A DNA stretch of 64,000 nucleotides from Saccharum officinarum (GCA_020631735.1 CM036223.1:10764191-10828190), one strand, 5' to 3'. Shown: positions 40,901-54,058, numbered from the stretch's first letter. Translations and numbers: made by a program. Notes: generated by a model not told the origin, from the letters alone.

Positions 40901-43900
40901 CATACTTGAAATCTGGTGGCCGCATTTCACATGCTTTGTCTGTGTATAGCTGTCAACTTCGCCAGCCCAACCAGGTTACTTTGTGTTCCCTAATGATTTC
41001 TAATAAGAGTAATAATGTGGCAGTTTGAGTAGTACTCTGATTATTGAACTTTCAGGTGAAGAAAATATTTGAGTTTCTTAAAGATGGATTCCATGAAGTC
41101 AGCAGTTCCCTTGATTTATCCTTTGACGACGATTCTGTAGCTGACGAAAAAATTCCCTTCCTAGCATACCTTGCTAGTTTTCTGAAAGAGAATAAGTCAA
41201 ATCCCTGTGAGCCACCAGCTGGATGTCTAAACTTTAGGAAACTTGTTGCTGGATTTATGAAAAGCTACCATCACATTCCTCTAACTTCTGATGTAAGATT
41301 TGTCTAAATTTGTCTTAAAATCTACCAGTTCTATGTTTCTTGCCTATGATTCACATAATATTCATTTTTCTCCTGTCACTAGAATGTCGTTGTGTTCCCT
41401 TCTCGCGCTGTGGCAATAGAGAATGCTCTTCAATTGTTCTCACCGGCGCTTGCAATTGTTGATGAACATTTGACCAGACACTTGCCCAAGCAATGGTTAA
41501 CATCCTTAGCAATTGAGGTACCTTTCTTACTCTGTGAATGGTCATGGGTCTGGATGTTCTGCAATACACACAATTTTTTATGAAATTTCAGGGAAGAGCA
41601 GATTATAATCACGCTGATGGTACTGTCACTGTAATTGAGGCACCACGCCAATCAGATTTGCTGATTGAGCTGATCAGGAAGCTGAAGCCTCAGGTGGTTG
41701 TTACTGGCATGGCTCAATTTGAGGCTATCACCAGTGCTGCTTTTGAGAACTTACTAAACGTAACAAAAGATGTTGGCTCCCGGTTGTTCCTGGATATTTC
41801 TGAGCATTTGGAGTTGTCTAGTCTGCCAAGCTCTAATGGCGTATTGAAATATCTTGCTGGAAAGACATTACCATCGCATGCAGCTATACTGTGTGGTTTA
41901 GTAAAGAATCAGGTGCCTAAAACTTTAACACACCAATTGATTTCCATTGGTGCACTGGACTGGCATGCTGTTATCTGTTCCATTTGTAATCGCTTTATCT
42001 GATTTTGTGGATTAAACTTGTAGGTGTATTCTGATCTGGAAGTTGCTTTTGCCATTTCCGAAGATGCAGCTGTATATAAAGCATTATCACAAACTATTGA
42101 GCTATTGGAAGGCCACACTTCTCTGATCAGCCAGCACTATTACGGCTGCCTTTTCCATGAGCTTCTGGCATTTCAAATTGCTGACCGGCATCCACAGCAA
42201 GAGGTAAAGGGTTTACCTCATCCATAAACCTTGCTTGCCATTAACTTTCATGCTCAACAGTTTCCCTTTGTAATGATTAATGAACCTTCCCCTTAGCATG
42301 AGTCAGGTAGTCCTTATCTTCACCTAGTTGGATAGTAGCTACTCAAAATGAACAGCTAAATGTGTAGTAGGATGACTTATTTTGTTTTTCAGACCTTAAT
42401 AATGGTATCCTTTTATTTGTTGCCTTGTTTATCCTTGCTCTTTTTTCAGAGACAACCTGCAGAAGTGATACCTCAGCAGATGATAGGATTTTCTGATCCA
42501 GCTATGTCTACCCTAAAGGCTGCTGAATTTTTCGTTCCTGATTCAACTGAATCCAGCATTATTCATATGGATTTAGATCGGAGCTTTCTTTCAGTACCTT
42601 CTGCAGTGAATGCCTCTGTTTTTGAAAGTTTTGTCAGGCAGAACATCACTCATTCTGAAACTGATGTCCATTCCAGCATCCAACAGCTGGTGAAAGATAG
42701 CTATGGTTTATCCGCAGATGGTTGTTCAGAAATTATCTATGGCAACACCTCCCTAGCACTCTTCAACAAGCTTGTTCTTTGTTGCATGCAAGAACAGGGC
42801 ACCTTGCTTTTCCCCTTGGGCACCAATGGCCATTACGTCTCTGCAGCAAAGTTTGTGAACGCAAGCACCTTGACTATACCGACGAATTTTGGTACCGGAT
42901 TCAGGATTGAACCAAAGGTTCTAGCTGACACTCTTAAGAATGTATCTCGCCCATGGGTGTATATTTCTGGCCCCACGATCAACCCTACTGGTTTTCTGTA
43001 CAGTGACAATGATATTCAAGAGCTGCTCTCAGTATGCGCTGAATATGGAGCTAGGGTAGTGATAGATACCTCCTTCTCTGGCCTGGAGTACCAAACTGAT
43101 GGCTGGAGTCATTGGAATCTGGAAGGATGCCTTTCCTCTTTGAAACGTTCAAAGCCATCATTCTCTGTGGTGCTGCTTGGAGAGCTGTCCTTTGAGCTGA
43201 CTGCAGCAGGGCATGACTTTGGGTTTGTGATATTGAGTGACTCATCATTGGCTGAGACGTTTCATAGTTTCCCCAGCTTGAGTCAACCGCACACCACATT
43301 GAAGTACACTTTCAAAAAGCTACTGGGCCTTAAGAACCAGAAGGATCAGCATTTCTCCAATCTAATGGTGGAGCAGAAGGAGGAACTGAAGAATCGCGCC
43401 AACCAGTTGATAAAGGTTAGCTCATCATACACTCTGGAACTCTTGTCTGATTCCATCTATCCTTTTCACAGTTGTGCCCCGTTGAAGTAAGATCAACAGA
43501 ACCTAGCTGATTATACCCATTTCATTTCACTACATTTAAATATCTGAATGCGACTTGATAAACACATCTGGCTATGAACTGAATGTTATGTTGGTCACTC
43601 ATCGTCATTTTGTCACTGTACAATGAACAGACTCTGGAGAGCTGTGGCTGGGATGTTGCCATTGGTTGCGGTGGCATCTCAATGCTGGCGAAGCCCACTG
43701 CCTACATCGGGAAGCCCTTCAAAGCTGATGGTTTCGAGGGCATGCTGGATGCGAGCAACATCAGGGAAGCCATCCTCAAGGCCACTGGGCTCTGCATAAA
43801 CAGCAGCTCCTGGACGGGGATCCCCGACTACTGCCGTTTCAGCTTTGCTCTGGAGAGCGGCGAATTCGAGCGTGCAATGGGATGCATAGCTCGGTTCAAG

Positions 43901-43948
43901 GAGCTGGTTCTGGGAGGCAGTGGCCAGGCTCAGATGAATGGTGTCTGA
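37926..43948 (+). CDS. MMT1: Methionine S-methyltransferase
   Basis: The enzyme transfers a methyl group from S-adenosylmethionine to methionine, giving S-methylmethionine, the phloem-mobile sulfur compound of plants (EC 2.1.1.12, cytosolic). Exons: 37926-38178, 39101-39294, 39575-39781, 39864-39959, 40456-40644, 40786-40974, 41056-41292, 41383-41517, 41592-41912, 42024-42203, 42450-43415, 43631-43948. They join in frame to 1094 residues, close to the cereal enzyme (about 1090). The N-terminal methyltransferase domain has the SAM loop AELGCGNGW at about 128-136 and GCIPQ ending exon 3. The C-terminal half has an aminotransferase fold, but the usual pyridoxal lysine region reads ELSFELTAAGHDFGFV without a lysine, so it is probably not a working transaminase. 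All introns are GT-AG. No lesion was seen. The start matches the cereal N-terminus. Confidence 0.97.
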
Positions 43949-44217
43949 TGGAGTAGGCTGACACGCTTTTGGGAGGCAATCCATCTTTGTTTGGAAACCT
44001 TATAAGCACCTTAGTGCTGTGTACTAGTTGTAATATTGTTCCGGGTGATTGAGATATCAAACATGTAAAGGAATAACAGCAGCAGCAAGAAACGCCTGCT
44101 GTGAATTGAATGTTGGATGGATAGGGCGCTTTGCTTCTGTCTTCGAATTGCTGTGCTGTGCACGGAGAATAAACATATGGAGGTCACGAAGCTTTTACTG
44201 TTTCCATTTCTAGTTTT

Positions 44218-44295
44218 CTAGCAACACATATACATACCACCACTCCATATCTCTTCCTAGCAACACATATACATACCACCACTCCATATCTCTTC
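44218..44295. repeat. 39-bp tandem duplication downstream of MMT
   Basis: A 39-bp unit beginning CTAGCAACACATATACATAC occurs twice, at 44218-44256 and 44257-44295, with no differences seen. It lies about 270 bp past the MMT stop. A possible polyadenylation motif AATAAA lies just before it, at 44168-44173. Confidence 0.85.
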
Positions 44296-45210
44296 CTCTT
44301 GTCCCAAGCACCCCATAATGGACAAACTCTAGAAAGTTGTTTCTTTGATAATTTTTTTCATTAAAATAAAATGTACTGATTTTGTAATATAAAATGATGC
44401 CATTAGATTGTCCTAAGACAAGTAGCTATGACTGACGTTGTATATATCAAGTAAATGACACAAATAGAGTACAGGTCAAAAATATTGTCAAAATATACTC
44501 ATTAATAATTTTATGCAGGCTACCATCTCAAGCTAATATGAGCCCCTAGGGTCAAAGAGCTAAAACATCATTATTTTTTTTTCAACGTTTGAATCATAAA
44601 TCAAGGTTTTCCAGAGGGAGAATTGATTAAGCAAGCAAGAGAAAATAGCAAAAAGGAAAAAAACATCTCTTTTTTGAGAAACACAAGACACTTTTTTGGT
44701 GCAAAAAAAATTTGAGCAGAAAAAAAGTAAAGAAGGCTTGGAAGATAAGTCCATTAGGGATTATAAATATAGAAAAGATGTAATCATTCTAATCTTAAGT
44801 AGAAACATAGCGAGAGCTCTTCCCCTTCTGCCTCGGTACATCAAAGAAAGCTGGTGGGCCTAAAGTAGCAGCCCGGAGCCCAGGAAAGAAGGCATCCACT
44901 CCCCATCCTTTCCTTTTCTGGCGCAACCACGCCCCGCCTCCGTCGCCGCCGACCTGCGCGGGTGCGCCACCGCAACCGCCGCCCCGGTGCCCGTAGCCCG
45001 CTTGCTTCGCACTTCGTCTCAGGCCGTCAACTCGTACTCCGCGTCAGCAGGGTATTTATGCTTTATTTCGTATTGTGAATCTTTAGTTCTTCATCACCGT
45101 TCCATGTTTTGTTAACGCCCAGTACCAATGCTCAAGAATTCTAGGTCAGCCGCTGCTTGTTGGTACGCCCCAGCCACACTTCACCCTGTCCTCCTGACTC
45201 CTGTGATGCC
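44296..45210. other. Intergenic region and RNase H1 leader
   Basis: AT-rich intergenic DNA to about 44870, then a GC-rich stretch typical of a grass 5' leader. A non-coding leader exon could end near 45053 (CAGCAGG|gtattt) and join near 45145 (tctag|gtcagcc), but this is only consensus reading. Confidence 0.4.
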
Positions 45211-47960
45211 ATGGTGATTTGGAGTTGCTCTTCTTGTCTCCGTGGATTCATTCCCAGAGCGGCATGGAGGAGGCACTACCCACTCTTGTCTCCCAGGCCT
45301 CCTGCACTGGCGCCTATCCACCACTTCTTCTCCTCCTCCGCTCGACGGTCCACCAAGAAATCTGCCGCAAAGGCGCCAATAGGCTCTTCCATTCTTGCCG
45401 CAAAGGCGCCAATGGACTCTTCCAGAGAGCCCTTCTATGTCATCCGCAAAGGGGATGTCATTGGCATCTACAAGACCCTCAGTGATTGCCAAGCCCAAGT
45501 CAGCAATTCGGTGAGGACGATAGACAGACACATCATGACTTTTCCTTCCCTTACCACGTGCAGCGATTGCTATTGCTTCGTTTTTTGCTTATGATATGAA
45601 ATGTATCGTGCTTCGGACCTAGGTATGTGACCCTCCAGTCACTGTCTACAAAGGCTATACTCTGCGTAAAGAAACTGAGGAATATCTTGCTGCACGTGGG
45701 TTAAGGAACGCTGTCTATTCCATTGGTGCAGCAGATGCAAGGGACGAATTGTTTGGCGATCTGGTTCCCTGCCCTTTCCAGGTAAACAATGCAGTGCTCT
45801 ATGTCTCCATCACTTGCCAGTGTTTTACACTACAGATTAATCCGACTTCTAGACATGGTATCCATTCATATAGTAATAATATATAAACCAACACATGATT
45901 ATCACGAAAATAGTTTTGTGTCTATACATTATATAGTATTATCTATGCAACTGCCCCTGATTCTCAGGGCCTTACTTTGTCTCAGACAACTTGAGTGTTA
46001 AGCTGATCTTTGAAAGTTATATCTTCAGGTGGTTGTGTTGCACTGTTGCTACTTGATTTTGCTTTCTTTTTCCATGAATTTGTTGTACAGTACTGATTTA
46101 TGCAAGTTTCATTTCAGCAACCTGATGAAACCAAACAATCTACTTTGAAAATGTCACATGAGATGGTAAGATATATATTTTTTTCTTCATGATAAGTGTG
46201 AATGTATGGTCTCTTCAAAACTGCTCCCTACAGTACTTATGAATTTGTTATTATCTTGTTTACTTACACTGACTATCATTTTCTGAAGGAAACCAGACTG
46301 TCACAACATTCCAAAGCTGCTGATCTGGAAACATTACCTGATAGTGAGGTGAGTATATGAATGAAGGCTTCTTGCCTGATTTGTTATGTACTTATGTAGT
46401 TATGGGTTGATGTCTGCATGTATATTTGTGATGTACCTTCACTGTTTTGGGGATCTTGAGCTCTTCCCACCAGTGCACTCTATCTTTTACAGCTCTCTTG
46501 TATTCTTGAATTTGATGGAGCTTGTAAAGGAAATCCTGGGAAATCAGGTGCTGGAGTCATAATTCGGCGGTTAGATGGATCTGTGGTATGTACACCAGTC
46601 TTAGCTCAGCTGTTTTTTTCCTTCCTTTCTTCAATTATCATTCCTAGCTATTTATTGTGTTCCCCCCTTCTACTGAAGATTGCTCTACTACGTGAGGGTT
46701 TGGGTATTATGACCAACAACACTGCTGAGTATCGTGCATTGATCCTAGGGCTAAATTATGCTTCCAAGAAGGGATTCAAGTATATTCGTTGTCAAGGTGA
46801 TTCTAAGCTTGTCTGTAACCAGGTGAGTTGCTATTTCTCGGCTTTTGTAACGAGTGCTGTAGTTCATTCTAAGTCTTCAAATTCCACTAAAACACTAAGT
46901 GTGTGGAGGGCTGGCAATTTTAAATGGTTTTTCCTCATGGACTTTGATCTGAAAGTCATATTCTGCAGTTTTTCTTCACCAAAGGAATCTTTTTATTCCA
47001 ATCACTTAAAATACATGGCCCAAAGTATACGTCACAATGATAGAATCAGGTCTCATTTGTATTAACGGGCCTTCATTTCTACAGCATATGAAGTCTGGTG
47101 AGCCTAGATGCTAGAGCACCTGGAATAGCTTGTCTAGCTGCGAGCAGCTCTAGCAACATTCAACTATTTTGCAAGCAGCTCTAGCAACATTCAACTATTT
47201 CATAACAAGAGTAACAGTTATGATTTCTGGAGCAGGTTCGAGGTGACTGGCGTGCTAGGAGTGATAATATGGCTTTCTTGTGCGATATAGCCAAGGAACT
47301 AAAGGAAACATTTCTTACATTTCAAATCAACCATGTTTTGAGAGTAGGTCTCACATTTCCATTGTCATTTGGCCTTGTTCACATTTACTGCTAGATTTGT
47401 GGTACAACACGTGTTAGCTAGACATTAGCATAGCATTAGTTCAGAATGGATGGAGTGGCAAATGATGTTCAAGGTTGTTGCTTCCTGTTATCCCAATGTC
47501 AGGTGCTAGTTAACATATTTATTCCAGAATTTCATCAATCTTTATGACCTGAAAACATCTAGGTTGACAGCTCTATAGATTTGAAATAGTTTCCTAGTTT
47601 GATTTAGCAGTCAAGACTAGGTGGTGATTTTCAGCAGCCCTCTGAATACCTCTTGAGTAGGAACTCTAAATTTGATCTGTTAGCATGGCAGGCACACACA
47701 TATATAAACTCTACTAGATTTCAATCGCACTTGGAGTTTTCTCCATGGCAAGTAATCCTTGAAAACATTGTTACTAAAATTTGTTTGTTACACAGGAATT
47801 CAACTCGGATGCTGACGTTCAAGCTAACTTTGGAGCCCAACTTGCTGGTATGAGGCTGCTGTGATTACCTGACCTTTGAATTGCTAGCTACAAAACAGAT
47901 ACCTGATTTGATCTCTTCCTTTGTACAGTTGATGAAGTTCAAGAGCTGTCCGTTTGTTGA
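45211..47960 (+). CDS. RNH1: RNase H1 with hybrid-binding (viroplasmin-type) domain
   Basis: The enzyme cleaves the RNA strand of RNA-DNA hybrids and removes R-loops. Exons: 45211-45510, 45623-45781, 46118-46165, 46289-46348, 46493-46585, 46679-46822, 47236-47343, 47796-47847, 47929-47960, giving 331 residues. The Arg/Ser-rich N-terminus lacks early acidic residues and looks like an organelle transit peptide. Residues 75-126 (FYVIRKGDVIGIYKT...) form the hybrid-binding domain, and the RNase H domain starts near 190. Catalytic acids are D197 (FDGACKGNPG), E237 (NNTAEYRA), D261 (CQGDSK) and D311 (SDADVQAN), all present. Plant plastid and mitochondrial RNase H1 proteins share this plan. A second in-frame ATG at 45412 could give a form without the leader. 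Introns are GT-AG. Confidence 0.93.
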
Positions 47961-48359
47961 GTTGTCATTGGTCGAGAAAACAAGACTTGGGACTTGAGAG
48001 TATAGATTATTGATACTAATTGACCCAGGTGATTATATCACACATCTGTGTAGTGACACATTCGGCAGAACACATGTGTAGTGCCAATCCACTGTATTTT
48101 GGAAGTCAGGGCAGAAGTTAAAGTGTTGCTGGTGAAATTTTCTTCTCTTGTGCCCTGCCCTGCCTTGCCCTCTGTTTTTTTACGTATCGTATTAGGTTTG
48201 TCCTAAGTCCAAGATTTCTCTAACTTTAGCCACATTTTAAAAATATTTGACTCCAGACAAAACTAATACGATATATAAAAAACGGTGAGAGTCTGCCTAT
48301 GACCACTGTTGTAGCAACTGACAGTTGACTGAGCATTTTGGTAGCCGACGTGGATGTGA
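47961..48359. other. RNase H1 3' flank
   Basis: 3' untranslated and intergenic DNA. No other gene seen. Confidence 0.5.
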
Positions 48360-48603
48360 GGCCTCGTTCACTTCCCCCTCCCAACCCAAAATATTTCCTC
48401 TTACACACATCACATCAAATCTTTCGACGCATGCATGGAGCATTAAACGTAGGTAAAAAAGATAACTAATTGCATAGTTTATCTGTAAATGTCGGGACGA
48501 ATCTTTTGAGCCTAGTTAGTCCATAATTGGACAAATTTTGCTAAATAACAACGAAAGATGCTACAGTAACTTTTCAGCTACTTTTCGCGAAGTGAACACA
48601 CCC
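48360..48603. mobile_element. Tourist/PIF-Harbinger-like MITE
   Basis: The ends GGCCTCGTTCACTTC and GAAGTGAACACACCC form an imperfect inverted repeat, flanked by TGA at 48357-48359 and 48604-48606. The interior has the 'gggacgaatcttttgagcctagttagtcc' type of core shared with the family at 13841. Confidence 0.82.
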
Positions 48604-48606
48604 TGA

Positions 48607-49267
48607 ACTGCCACATTTTTGCCACAAGCAGATATGACCAAGTACCAATATTTTGTTCTTGACCACGTTTGGCGTACATAGTTTGGTTTGGTTTTGTGTT
48701 GTCATGAGGACCTTGATTCTTTGTATATGAAGTTATGAATTGAATTGAAAATCACAAGTACATGGTTACGGAAAAACTATTCAATAATGGGTGCCGTATC
48801 CTTAAATCCGCAACGTACGTCCACAATCATCGTCCAAAAAGAATCTAATTCTAGATTTGAACTAAAATTTAACTAAATTAATAGAAACAAATAATGTCAA
48901 TATTTATGCCTCCAAATAAGTTTATTATTTTTTTATTTAACAAATAGATTTGCTTTGAAAAAATTATTCTACAATTAATCTAATAATACTTATTTGGTAT
49001 TATAAATGTTAGTATTTTTTATATAGTAGAGTTAAATTTAAAATTGTTTTGACTCCTTAAAGTAAGTTTTTGCTTTTGAACAAATGCAAATGAGTACTTA
49101 AAGAAGTTAGTTACCACTCTAGTGGTATGGTAGTATGGATTTTGAAGGATTTTGAAAACAACCAACACCACATCTTTCCTTGTTTGGTTACTTGCGCTTG
49201 GCGTCACACTCCCCCCTTCTTCCCTGCTGCTGCTGTCTGTGTCCGGCGGGGAGGGGAAGCCAAAGCC
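48607..49267. other. Upstream region of CHIP gene
   Basis: AT-rich intergenic DNA with a GC-rich leader from about 49200. No TATA box was obvious near the expected place. No other gene. Confidence 0.45.
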
Positions 49268-51824
49268 ATGGCGGCGGGCGGGGACGGCGTGGCTCGCCAG
49301 GCGGAGCTCCGCCGGATCGAGGGCAACGTCTGCTTCAAGAAGGCGCGCCTCGGCGCCGCCATCGACTGCTACACCGAGGCAAGAAACCTCCCGGTGCCCT
49401 CCTCCCTGACTTCCCCCAAATTCCCCCGTGCCCTCCATCCACTCCCGCGAGCTGGCTGTGGCCTGAGCTCGGAGATTCCTTCCAATTTTAGAATGCGCTC
49501 CACCACGATGTGATTCACGCGTCCCCTGCAATGACCGCGTCTTCTTCTCTTTGGTTCCGTGCCGTGTGTTACACGAACCAAAGATTTTTCTTCTTCTCCT
49601 TGGTTGGTTGTTTCTTGACGAAACTTGACTGCCTAATCTGTGTTTCCTCGCCAGGCAATTGCGCTCTGCCCCGACGTCGCCGTCTACTGGATGAATCGGG
49701 CCCTGTGCCATTTCAAGCTCAAGTGAGTGAGTTTACTGTTTGCTAGTAATTGCTACCTCCTCTCCCTCCCTTTTTGGCAAGAAAGAAACGAATGTCTGAA
49801 ATCTCGTGCACAGGGAGTGGGCCAAGGTCGAAGAGGACAGCAGGAAGGCTCTCGCGCTTGATCACACTTTAGTCAAGGTCACATTCTTATTTCTTCTTTC
49901 CTCTCAAAACTAATGTGCCAACTTCAACTAACCACTATATTATGTAATCACTATCCTTAACTAACCGTTCGATTGATAAATAAAGACAAAAAAGTCACCA
50001 GTGAGGCCACGTGATTGCTCTGTTCCTTGTGTGATGTAGGGGCACTATCTGCTGGGGTGTGCACTGCTCGAGAAGGAAGAGTCTGCTCTTGCTATCAAGG
50101 AATTCGAAAAGGTTCCTCATTTGTCCCTTGTACGTATGATGTGAATTCTCAAGGAGTTTCCTTGTGTAGGACTAGTTTGATTCACCGCATATGGAGGCAT
50201 TTTTGCCTGTCTTGCCATGATTACATCTTGCCCCAGAAACACAAACTAGATGCACTAACTTCCATATTTAATTTAAGATGCACTAATTTCCATTTATGAT
50301 AAATGAAACATCCAAATATGTACTACCATAGCAGATGTGAAATGGCGCTGACCTCTGAGGAACAATTACCATAAGAGTTAACTTGAAAGTTTCTAGACTT
50401 GTACAAACATGTGGTTGTTTCATGCATCTAAGTTGTACTTACCTTGTTAGTTGTTAATCTAAAGTTGTTTTCTTCACCTTGTAATGCAATTCCCACATAT
50501 CTATACCTGTTTCTATTTACTCAAACCTTGCAATAGCAGTGGTCGATAGTACTCAACTATAACTAATAATCGCATAAATCTTGATATTCTGTTTCCTCTG
50601 TTCTGTGGTGGATATATTGTTCCTTGTCGGTACTTTACCTTTGAGAAGTAGAAGCACAGTGATGTAATAAATGTGTAAAAATTAGTATATTCCTGGGCGC
50701 CTCTCCCTGCGAACTGTGAAGTGCCACTGAGTCAAGAGTTGTAATAACAACCTATGTACTACTAGTAACTGGTGACATGCTAAGGCCATGGGGATGCCTG
50801 GTTCCTTTGCTAAGGGTGGCTAACTGGGTCACTACACACTACAACTATGTATTGACATCCTTGTTTTGACTCTGGCTACTGATGTCTTGTCCTGTCACAT
50901 TATTTCTAAGCTCTTGCTCGTCTTATCATGGGAAACAGGCTCTGATTCTCTTGAAGTCCGCGAATTCAACGGATGAAATGGCCGAGGAAATTTGGCAGGT
51001 CCTTGCAAAGGCAAAATACTTAGATTGGGAGAAGCATTCCACTGAACGACTATGGAGGATGCAAAGTCTGAAGTATGTTAGATATTAAACCTAAAACAAC
51101 ATAGCACTATCATTTTGCTTTAGATCAAGCACTTCTTGTCTTGATATGGCTGATCAGTTGAAATTTCCGGTTGTTAAAGTCTCTTAACAGAAGCGTATCC
51201 CGTGGACATGCAGGGAAGCTTGTGAAAGTGCTCTGCAGGAGCATCACTTTCTTACTGGTACACTTGAGGAAGACTCCAATGGGTCAAGCAACGAGTATTC
51301 AGAGCAATTCAAACTGCTATCGGAGATCTTCAGCCAAACGACAATTGCCGATACACCAGCGGATGTATGAGCAATGCTCAGAATAAACTTTTGTTTTTGT
51401 TAACCCTTTGGTTTCTATAACTGTGATCTGAAACTGCTGCTGCCATGCTGAATCCCTAGGTGCCCGATTACCTTTGCTGTCAGATAACTTTCGAGATTTT
51501 TCGAGATCCAGTGATCACACCCAGTGGTGTAACATATGAGAGGGCTACACTTGTTGAACATCTCCACAAGGTGTGCCCTTTCGCTAACTTGTGAACTTGT
51601 TTACTTTTGGTATGTACACAATGACAGATGTGGTTACCATTAGCCTAACCTAACCTAACCAAACCAAACCAAACCAAACCATTGCCTTGCTGTTTCAGGT
51701 TGGCAATTTCGACCCGGTGACGCGAGAGCCTTTGAAAGAGCATCAGCTGGTTCCGAATCTAGCCATCAAGGAAGCAGTGCAGGCCTACCTGAAGGAGCAC
51801 AGCTGGGCTTACAAGCTGAACTGA
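49268..51824 (+). CDS. CHIP: CHIP-type E3 ubiquitin ligase (TPR and U-box)
   Basis: This is the co-chaperone ligase that binds Hsp70/Hsp90 tails through TPR repeats and ubiquitinates misfolded clients through a C-terminal U-box. Exons: 49268-49378, 49655-49722, 49814-49877, 50040-50111, 50939-51072, 51214-51364, 51460-51570, 51699-51824, giving 278 residues, the length of Arabidopsis CHIP. TPR repeats cover about residues 10-115 ([46 protein letters not shown]). A charged helical linker follows. The U-box covers about 201-272 ([22 protein letters not shown]). Intron 1 uses a GC donor (GAG|gcaaga) and the others are GT-AG. Intron 7 holds a run of cctaa/ccaaa units at about 51641-51680. No lesion was seen. 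The start is the ATG after the GC-rich leader. Confidence 0.95.
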
Positions 51825-52216
51825 TGGATGTCGAGTGCTTTGCTAACTGCAGATGCTGATGAATGGGGGTTGCCTTTATTAGAGTTTGATTTTCTGATGC
51901 GTTGGGATCATGAGATTGATTAGATAGCTCGATTCATCATTCTTAGTATTGATTGGGCAACTTGACTTGTAACTGCAAACACTGTTTGGATGGATGTAAC
52001 GGAGTAAGTGTACATAAAACATTGGAGATTAGAATGGAGATTTGCATAAGTTGTTGACTTACCAACTGCTTGGTTGGTTCAGTTCACTACGTGTGTGATT
52101 GCTATATATATGGTGCAAAAATCACGTCGCAAAATCAGGGCTCTCGCCCTCGTCTAATAAAACTCCGGCAAATCCCTTGCCGCTTTTCTAAAAAAAATCA
52201 GGGCTCTCGCTCTCAC
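51825..52216. other. CHIP 3' flank
   Basis: 3' untranslated region and intergenic DNA. Just before the TRIM, the phrase 'atcagggctctcgc' occurs twice (52135 and 52197 areas). Confidence 0.5.
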
Positions 52217-53144
52217 TGTCATGGGCAGCCAACAGGCTGCCGCCGGCCCAATAGGCCCAAGCGTCAGTAGCTTAGCCGTCAAGTTAGGTCAAGGGTGCTT
52301 AGCCACCAAGTTAGGTCTAGGGTTAGTCCCCTCTCTATATAAAGAGAGGCACGTCTGTCATTTGGAGGGAGAAAAAAGAATAATGAAGAAACAATTCTAG
52401 TCTTCCTCAATCTCTCAAGCTCTTGGCAAAGCATAAGGCCAATTCTAGTCTCTCTCAATCTCTCAAGCTCTTGGCAAAGCTTAAGGCCTAGTTATCTCCC
52501 AAATATCGATCTACATAACACCTGGTATCAGAGATCCAGTCGATCCTCATCCCCTATCCATCGCTACCACAACCAGATCGAGAAACCACCACCAGCCGCC
52601 TGCCCCATAGGGGAAAAAAACAAAAAAAAATCCCCACCGCCACGTACAACACCACTTCCACCGTCGACCGCCAGAGCCCGAGGCTCGACCTATCCCATTG
52701 CTGTCGTCACCGCCTCTGGTCACCATCGCAGACGGACCAGATTCCCATCAAGATCAACATCTGCTCCACTACGCCACAGAAGAAGGTGCCATCAAGCTAT
52801 CCAGCTCGAGGGCGAGCTGGGTCTCCAAGGGCGGGGGAGATGTCATGGGCAGCCAACAGGCTGCCGCCGGCCCAATAGGCCCAAGCGTCAGTAGCTTAGC
52901 CGTCAAGTTAGGTCAAGGGTGCTTAGCCACCAAGTTAGGTCTAGGGTTAGTCCCCTCTCTATATAAAGAGAGGCACGTCTATCATTTAGAGGGAGAAAAA
53001 AGAATAATGAAGAAACAATTCTAGTCTCCCTCAATCTCTCAAGCTCTTGGCAAAGCATAAGGCCAATTCTAGTCTCCCTCAATCTCTCAAGCTCTTGGCA
53101 AAGCTTAAGGCCTAGTTATCTCCCAAATATCGATCTACATAACA
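52217..53144 (+). mobile_element. Complete TRIM-type retroelement (928 bp)
   Basis: Two 304-bp LTRs (52217-52520 and 52841-53144), starting TGTCAT and ending ATAACA, differ at only a few sites. The 320-bp interior begins with a primer-binding site TGGTATCAGA at 52523 (complementary to initiator tRNA-Met) and ends with a purine tract GGGCGGGGGAGA at 52829-52840. It has no coding capacity. The flanks CTCAC (52212-52216) and CCCAC (53145-53149) match at four of five bases. Each LTR has a TATATAAAG box and an internal tandem repeat ('ctcaatctctcaagctc'). It must be moved by proteins from another element. Confidence 0.93.
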
Positions 53145-53323
53145 CCCACTCATCCTGGGTCTTCTTCAGCACAAAGATTTGTATCGATATGGTTGTTCCA
53201 CCACAATGGATGATAAAATAATAACTTGGATCCACAGTCTTGATGGCCAGTGGATCAACTTGAGTCTTGAGCTGGTACAAGTACAGATGGTACAAATCTG
53301 ACTGAAGCTGCATGACACACAGA

Positions 53324-53450
53324 CCTGTACTTGCACTTTCTGCACATTTGATCCCTGTCATAATCAATCATCTTGACACCACCAGACCTGATCACAGTTC
53401 CCTTCATAGTGATCAATTTCATCATGTGCGTGCGAGAAGTATGAGCAACA
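53324..53450 (-). pseudogene. Likely MCM-family helicase fragment (MCM9-like)
   Basis: On the minus strand, one frame reads a segment with KGTVIRSGGVKM and CRKCKY. This looks like the OB-fold and first zinc-ribbon cysteine pair of an MCM protein, most like plant MCM9. No continuation with the second cysteine pair or an ATPase domain was found. The frame is open for only about 75 codons, and the TRIM lies 180 bp away. I take it as a captured or decayed gene piece. The identification is from motif memory only. Confidence 0.4.

Positions 53451-54058
<608 letters not shown>

Noticed and set aside
51641..51680. Interstitial telomere repeat in CHIP intron 7
   Set aside because: The units are cctaa and ccaaa, not the plant telomere unit CCCTAAA. 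It is a short simple repeat.
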